Positions 14,476 to 17,552 of a DNA stretch of 17,552 bases are shown here, piece after piece. The notes beneath the pieces are model-generated. The model was not told the origin of the DNA, made no database searches, and saw only the letters and a program-made list of their open reading frames with translations. The translations under genes were made by a program, and so were the position numbers. Source of the stretch: Acidobacteriota bacterium (GTDB taxonomy: Bacteria; Actinomycetota; Acidimicrobiia; Acidimicrobiales; UBA8190); the NCBI GenBank assembly GCA_028872975.1, contig JAGWNV010000018.1:1-17552 (forward strand). Reading direction: 5' to 3'. Each line of letters begins with the position of its first letter. Position 1 is the stretch's first letter.

Positions 14476-15243
14476 ATGAATCTCGATGGTGCTTCTGCGA
14501 TCGTCACCGGCGGTGCCTCAGGCCTCGGTGCGGGGACCGTCCGGACCCTCACCCGGTTGGGCGTGCGGTGCACGATCTTCGACCGCAACGAGGCGGGGGC
14601 CAAGCAGGTCGCCGAGGAGCTCGGGGACGTCGCCGACTACCTGGGCGGTGACGTCACCAACCCCGACGACTGCCAGCGTGCAGTGGACCAAGCGGCCGGC
14701 AACGGGACGCTGCGAATCGCCGTCAACTGCGCCGGCACCGGATGGGTGGGCCGGGTCATCAACCGGGACAACTCCCCCCATGACCTCGGCGCCTTCAAGT
14801 TCATCCAGGAGCTCAACGTCGTGGGGACGTTCAACATCATGACCCGGGCCGCCTCGGCCATGGCCGGGACCGAGCCCCTCGCCGACGGGGAGCGGGGCGT
14901 CATCGTGAACACTGCATCGGTGGCGGCCTTCGACGGCCAGATCGGCCAGCTCGCCTATTCCGCTTCCAAGGGGGCGGTGGTGGGGATGACGCTCCCGGCG
15001 GCCCGGGACCTTGCCCCGGTCGGGATCCGAGTGGTCACGATCGCACCCGGCCTCTTCGACACACCCCTCCTCGGCATGCTGCCCGAGGAGCAGCGGAACG
15101 CTCTCGGGCAGTCGGTGCTCTTCCCGAAGAAGCTGGGACAGCCCGACCAGTACGGGGAGCTCGTCGCCCACATCGCCCAGAACAGCTACCTGAACGGCGA
15201 GGTCATCCGGCTCGACGGTGGCATCCGGATGCCCCCGAAGTAG
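14476..15243 (+). CDS. SDR-family 3-hydroxyacyl-CoA dehydrogenase (HSD10-like)
   Basis: A 255-residue NAD-dependent short-chain dehydrogenase closely resembling type II 3-hydroxyacyl-CoA dehydrogenase (17-beta-HSD10). The cofactor glycine motif is TGGASGLG (11-18), with NCAG further on. The catalytic set is S148 (NTASVAAFDGQIGQ), Y161 and K165 (YSASK). The stretches KGAVVGMTLPAARDLAPVGI, TIAPGLFDTPLL and LNGEVIRLDGGIRM are hallmarks of this subgroup and distinguish it from FabG-type reductases. The probable role is oxidation of 3-hydroxyacyl-CoA in beta-oxidation or of branched or steroid substrates. ATG 14476 is set by homology and by TAGCAT 7 nt upstream; the frame is open from GTG 14431, but that extension has no family similarity. 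The DUF2203 gene follows after 54 bp. Confidence 0.94.
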   Translation: MNLDGASAIVTGGASGLGAGTVRTLTRLGVRCTIFDRNEAGAKQVAEELGDVADYLGGDVTNPDDCQRAVDQAAGNGTLRIAVNCAGTGWVGRVINRDNSPHDLGAFKFIQELNVVGTFNIMTRAASAMAGTEPLADGERGVIVNTASVAAFDGQIGQLAYSASKGAVVGMTLPAARDLAPVGIRVVTIAPGLFDTPLLGMLPEEQRNALGQSVLFPKKLGQPDQYGELVAHIAQNSYLNGEVIRLDGGIRMPPK

Positions 15244-15252
15244 CGCTGCAGC

Positions 15253-15280
15253 GAAGCCCGAAGCCGGAAGCCGGAAGACG
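15253..15280 (+). repeat. Four-copy 7-bp tandem repeat
   Basis: GAAGCCC, GAAGCCG, GAAGCCG, GAAGACG in direct succession between the HSD10-like and DUF2203 genes. It is immediately preceded by the perfect 10-bp palindrome CGCTGCAGCG at 15244-15253. The unit is non-coding here and could vary in copy number between strains. Confidence 0.7.
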
Positions 15281-15297
15281 AGACGAGGCCGTCGGTC

Positions 15298-15696
15298 GTG
15301 GCCGATTGGACCCTCGAAGAGGCCCGGGCCTACCTGCCCCGGCTCCGACGGCTGCTCGGGATCGTCCGGCAGGCGGCCGACGTCTCGGTCCGGGCGTCGG
15401 CAAACGGGCACGCCACCGCCCCGTCCCACCCGGTCGAGGCCGGTCCGGCGCCCGAGCCGGAGGCCGAGGCCGACGACCAGTCGATCGGCCCTTCCGACGC
15501 CCTGGCCGAGATCGAGGACCGGGGCATCGTCCTGCGGGACGTGGCCCGGGGCCTGGTGGACTTCCCCAGTCGGCACCGGTCCGGCCAGGTCGTGCTCCTC
15601 TGCTGGCAGGAGGGGGAGGAGGACATCGGATGGTGGCACCTCCCCGACGACGGGTTCGCCGGCCGGCGTCCCCTGCCCCTGCCCCCGGAGCTCTGA
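15298..15696 (+). CDS. DUF2203-family protein
   Basis: A 132-residue protein of unknown function in the DUF2203 family. It begins WTLEEARAYLPRLRRLLGIV, a helical start typical of the family, and carries the conserved block GIVLRDVARGLVDFPSRHRSGQ (76-97). The latter continues VVLLCWQEGEEDIGWWHLPDDGFAGRRPL. A Pro/Ala/Glu-rich low-complexity insert covers about residues 33-62 between the two parts, longer than I would expect for the family. No catalytic motif or membrane segment is apparent. GTG 15298 is the only reasonable start before the conserved N-terminus; there is no clear Shine-Dalgarno. It is likely transcribed with the HSD10-like gene, 54 bp upstream. What it does cannot be inferred from context. 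Confidence 0.82.
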   Translation: MADWTLEEARAYLPRLRRLLGIVRQAADVSVRASANGHATAPSHPVEAGPAPEPEAEADDQSIGPSDALAEIEDRGIVLRDVARGLVDFPSRHRSGQVVLLCWQEGEEDIGWWHLPDDGFAGRRPLPLPPEL

Positions 15697-15725
15697 CGGT
15701 CGGTCTCGGCGCCGCCGGCCGCCGT

Positions 15726-15731
15726 TAGGCT
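15726..15731 (+). promoter_or_regulatory. Predicted -10 element for lpd-E2
   Basis: TAGGCT, about 25 bp before the lpd start, between DUF2203 and lpd. Transcription near 15738 would give a short leader that includes GGAGGT. No -35 is recognised. Confidence 0.45.
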
Positions 15732-15751
15732 GACCCCGCGGGCCGATCGAC

Positions 15752-15757
15752 GGAGGT
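15752..15757 (+). promoter_or_regulatory. Shine-Dalgarno of lpd, ambiguous start
   Basis: GGAGGT overlaps GTG 15756 and leaves only 1 nt before GTG 15759. CTG 15765, in the same frame, would have an ideal 7-nt spacing. The true N-terminus may therefore be shorter by three residues. Confidence 0.5.
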
Positions 15758-17180
15758 GGTGACCCTGCCGGAGGGAACCGAATTCGACGTCGTGGTCATC
15801 GGCGGGGGCCCGGGCGGCTACGCGACGGCCCTCTACGGGGCCTCGGCCGGGCTCTCGGTCGCCGTGGTCGAGAAGGAGAAGGTCGGAGGGACCTGTCTCC
15901 ACCGGGGCTGCATCCCCGCCAAGGAGTTCCTCGAGACCGCCGCCGTGTTCCGGACGATCTCCGGAGCGAAGGACTTCGGGGTCACCGCCGGCCAGCCGAG
16001 CGTCGACTTCGGGGTCAGCCAGGGCCGGAAGCAGAAGGTCGTCGACCAGCTCTTCAAAGGCCTCGCCGGGCTCCTGAAGGGCCGGGGCATCACCGTCTTC
16101 CAAGGCGTCGGTACCCTCCTCCCCGGTCGGAGGGTCAGGGTCGATGGCGTCGAGGGCGGTGCGGGCCAGTCCGAGCTCACCGGGCGCCACGTGGTGCTCG
16201 CCGCCGGGTCGGTGCCGAGGACGATCCCCGGCTTCGAGGTCGACGGCCGGTTGGTGATGACCTCGGACGAGGTCCTGGACCTGTCTGAGCTTCCCCGATC
16301 GGTGGCGGTCGTCGGCGGGGGGGCCATCGGGTGTGAGTTCGCCTCGATGTTCGCCGATCTGGGCACGGAGGTCACCGTCCTCGAGGTCCTGCCGAGCCTC
16401 CTCACCGGCTGCGACGAGGATGTCGTCGGAGTCGTGAACCGGGCCTTCCGGAAGCGGGGCATCAGCGTGCACACCGGCGTCAAGGTGACCGGTCACGAGC
16501 CCGGCCCGAAGGGGACGACGGTGTCGTTCGGCAAGGGGGAGTCCGTCACGGTCGACGCCGTGGTGGTCTCGGTCGGTCGGCGGCCCCTGAGCGAGGGCCT
16601 CGTCGCCGACGGCACGGGCGTCGAGGTCGACGGCCGGGGGTTCGTCGTGGTCGACGAGTACATGCAGACTGGCGAGGAGGACGTCTACGCCGTGGGGGAC
16701 CTCGTGAACACCCCCCAGCTCGCCCACGTCGGGTTCGCCGAGGGGATCGTCGTCGTGAAGACGATCCTCGGTGAGGTAGCAGTGCCGGTCGACTACAGCC
16801 GGGTGCCCTGGTGCATCTACTGCCAACCCGAGGTCGCCTTCGCCGGCCTGACCGAGCGGGCGGCTCGAGAGGCCGGCATGGAGGTGGTCGTGAAGAAGGA
16901 TCCCTTCGGAGGCAACAGCCGGGCCCGGATCCTCGGCGAGACCGAAGGACTGGTGAAGGTCGTCGCCGAGAAGGCCCCCGACGGGACCGCCGGAAGGATC
17001 CTCGGGGTGCACATGGTCGGTCCCTGGGTCACCGAACAGCTCGGTGTCGGCTATCTGGCCGTGAACTGGGAGGCGACGCCGGAGGAGGTCGGCCAGTTCG
17101 TCCAGCCCCACCCGACGTTGTCCGAGGCCTTCGGCGAGACCGTGCTGGCGCTCACCGGAAGGGGGTTGCACGTTGGCTGA
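15756..17180 (+). CDS. lpdA: Dihydrolipoyl dehydrogenase (E3)
   Basis: Flavoprotein that reoxidises the dihydrolipoyl groups of 2-oxoacid dehydrogenase complexes with NAD+. The 474-residue protein has the FAD-binding DVVVIGGGPGGYATALYGA (11-29), the redox-active disulfide C47/C52 in GGTCLHRGCIPAKE and an NAD-binding VAVVGGGAIGCEFASMFADLG. The second FAD motif is VYAVGDLVNTPQLAH. The C-terminal interface carries the catalytic H452/E457 pair in QPHPTLSEAFGE. All are intact. It is followed by the E2 gene with an 8-bp overlap, so E3 and E2 are made together. The start is uncertain within three codons (GTG 15756, GTG 15759 or CTG 15765). It may serve both pyruvate and 2-oxoglutarate dehydrogenases. 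Confidence 0.96.
   Translation: MVTLPEGTEFDVVVIGGGPGGYATALYGASAGLSVAVVEKEKVGGTCLHRGCIPAKEFLETAAVFRTISGAKDFGVTAGQPSVDFGVSQGRKQKVVDQLFKGLAGLLKGRGITVFQGVGTLLPGRRVRVDGVEGGAGQSELTGRHVVLAAGSVPRTIPGFEVDGRLVMTSDEVLDLSELPRSVAVVGGGAIGCEFASMFADLGTEVTVLEVLPSLLTGCDEDVVGVVNRAFRKRGISVHTGVKVTGHEPGPKGTTVSFGKGESVTVDAVVVSVGRRPLSEGLVADGTGVEVDGRGFVVVDEYMQTGEEDVYAVGDLVNTPQLAHVGFAEGIVVVKTILGEVAVPVDYSRVPWCIYCQPEVAFAGLTERAAREAGMEVVVKKDPFGGNSRARILGETEGLVKVVAEKAPDGTAGRILGVHMVGPWVTEQLGVGYLAVNWEATPEEVGQFVQPHPTLSEAFGETVLALTGRGLHVG
17157..17165 (+). promoter_or_regulatory. Ribosome binding site deciding the TTG start of E2
   Basis: GGAAGGGGG within the last codons of lpd, 7 nt before TTG 17173. It supports TTG initiation, as later ATG and GTG codons would cut into the lipoyl domain. 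Confidence 0.55.
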
Positions 17181-17552
17181 CGTCGTGATGCCCCAGCTCG
17201 GGGAGACCGTGACCGAGGGAACGGTGACGAAGTGGCTGAAGGCGGTCGGCGAGTCCGTCGAACGCGACGAGCCCCTCTTCGAGGTCTCGACCGACAAGGT
17301 CGACTCCGAGGTGCCGTCCCCGGCCGAAGGGGTCCTGACCGCCATCCTCGTCCAGGAGGGGGACACCGTCGACGTCGGTGTCGCACTCGCCGTGATCGAC
17401 GGGGCCGCGCCGCAAGCCTCTGCCCCCGCCGCGCCCGAGGCGGAGACCCCTGCGCCCGAGGCGCCCGCCCCGCCGCCGGCACCGGCCCCGGTGGCACCGG
17501 CTCCGGCGTCCCCGACGCCCCCTGGTCCGGAGGCACCGACCACCCCGGGACC
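17173..17552 (+). CDS. sucB: 2-oxoacid dehydrogenase E2 (dihydrolipoamide acyltransferase), 3' end outside window
   Basis: N-terminal 126 codons of an E2 acyltransferase. It starts with TTG 17173, giving MADVVMPQLGETVTEGTVTKW, the canonical first strand of a lipoyl domain. The lipoylated lysine is K42 in EVSTDKVDSEVPSP. The domain ends near residue 75 (VGVALAVIDG) and is followed by a Pro/Ala-rich flexible linker of at least 50 residues that continues past the window edge. The start overlaps the lpd stop by 8 bp. Sequence style resembles the actinobacterial E2 annotated SucB or DlaT, which in mycobacteria serves the pyruvate complex. Whether this one uses acetyl or succinyl groups cannot be decided without the catalytic domain. 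Only the first lipoyl domain is visible; a second may follow. Confidence 0.9.
   Translation, partial: MADVVMPQLGETVTEGTVTKWLKAVGESVERDEPLFEVSTDKVDSEVPSPAEGVLTAILVQEGDTVDVGVALAVIDGAAPQASAPAAPEAETPAPEAPAPPPAPAPVAPAPASPTPPGPEAPTTPG

Noticed and set aside
15330..17543. A 737-codon open frame on the minus strand opposite DUF2203, lpd and E2.
   Set aside because: It spans three real genes and their gaps, with a product rich in Gly, Asp and His and no recognisable domain; antisense shadow.

Overview
The window is very GC-rich. Almost every third codon position is G or C, long open frames run antisense to the real genes, and GTG starts are common. Gene content points to a high-GC actinobacterium: a homodimeric AceE-type pyruvate dehydrogenase E1, an lpd-E2 pair, a DUF222/13E12-type HNH protein, a DUF2203 protein, an actinobacterial HhH-GPD protein and many probable leaderless starts. 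The acyl-CoA dehydrogenase and HSD10-type dehydrogenase styles, together with a hopanoid gene (hpnJ), make a lineage such as Acidimicrobiia my best guess. That placement is inference. Genes are tightly packed: several convergent pairs are separated by only 3 bp or overlap, two minus-strand pairs share a GTGA stop/start, and no gap exceeds 300 bp. I see no tRNA, rRNA, CRISPR array or transposon.

Layout. 1-1105 (+) is the 3' part of a glutamate/leucine-family dehydrogenase. 3054-1109 (-) is a metallo-beta-lactamase-fold hydrolase translationally coupled to an ArsB/SLC13-like permease. A 140-bp divergent region with two palindromes separates them from an acyl-CoA dehydrogenase at 3195-4310 (+). 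A hairpin, a possible 32-codon leaderless peptide and an alpha/beta-hydrolase-fold protein without its serine nucleophile follow (4311-5277, +). 6571-5265 (-) is an HhH-GPD protein coupled to thiE. 7144-6683 (-) is a GNAT acetyltransferase. 7243-9878 (+) is a GT28/MGDG-synthase-like glycosyltransferase followed by hpnJ. 12608-9882 (-) is aceE. On the + strand come an HNH/DUF222 protein, RNase HI, an HSD10-like dehydrogenase, a DUF2203 protein, lpd, and the first lipoyl domain of an E2 acyltransferase that runs off the end.

How the genes fit together. The right half carries E1 (aceE), E3 (lpd) and E2, the parts of a pyruvate dehydrogenase complex, but E1 points away from the other two across about 3 kb of unrelated genes. 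The acyl-CoA dehydrogenase and the HSD10-like dehydrogenase would serve beta-oxidation of acyl-CoA or steroid-like substrates. ThiE makes thiamine phosphate, precursor of the AceE cofactor. The glycosyltransferase-hpnJ pair suggests a hopanoid or glycolipid head-group pathway.

The most interesting signals are: a recurring NANNNT-N6/7-RTG start architecture that predicts leaderless transcripts for about seven genes; a TTGACC-N4-GGTCAA palindrome inside one such promoter; a GT28-type enzyme paired with hpnJ where the classical partners are HpnI and HpnK; the Ser-to-Gly nucleophile change in the alpha/beta-hydrolase protein; and a hidden small ORF just upstream of it.
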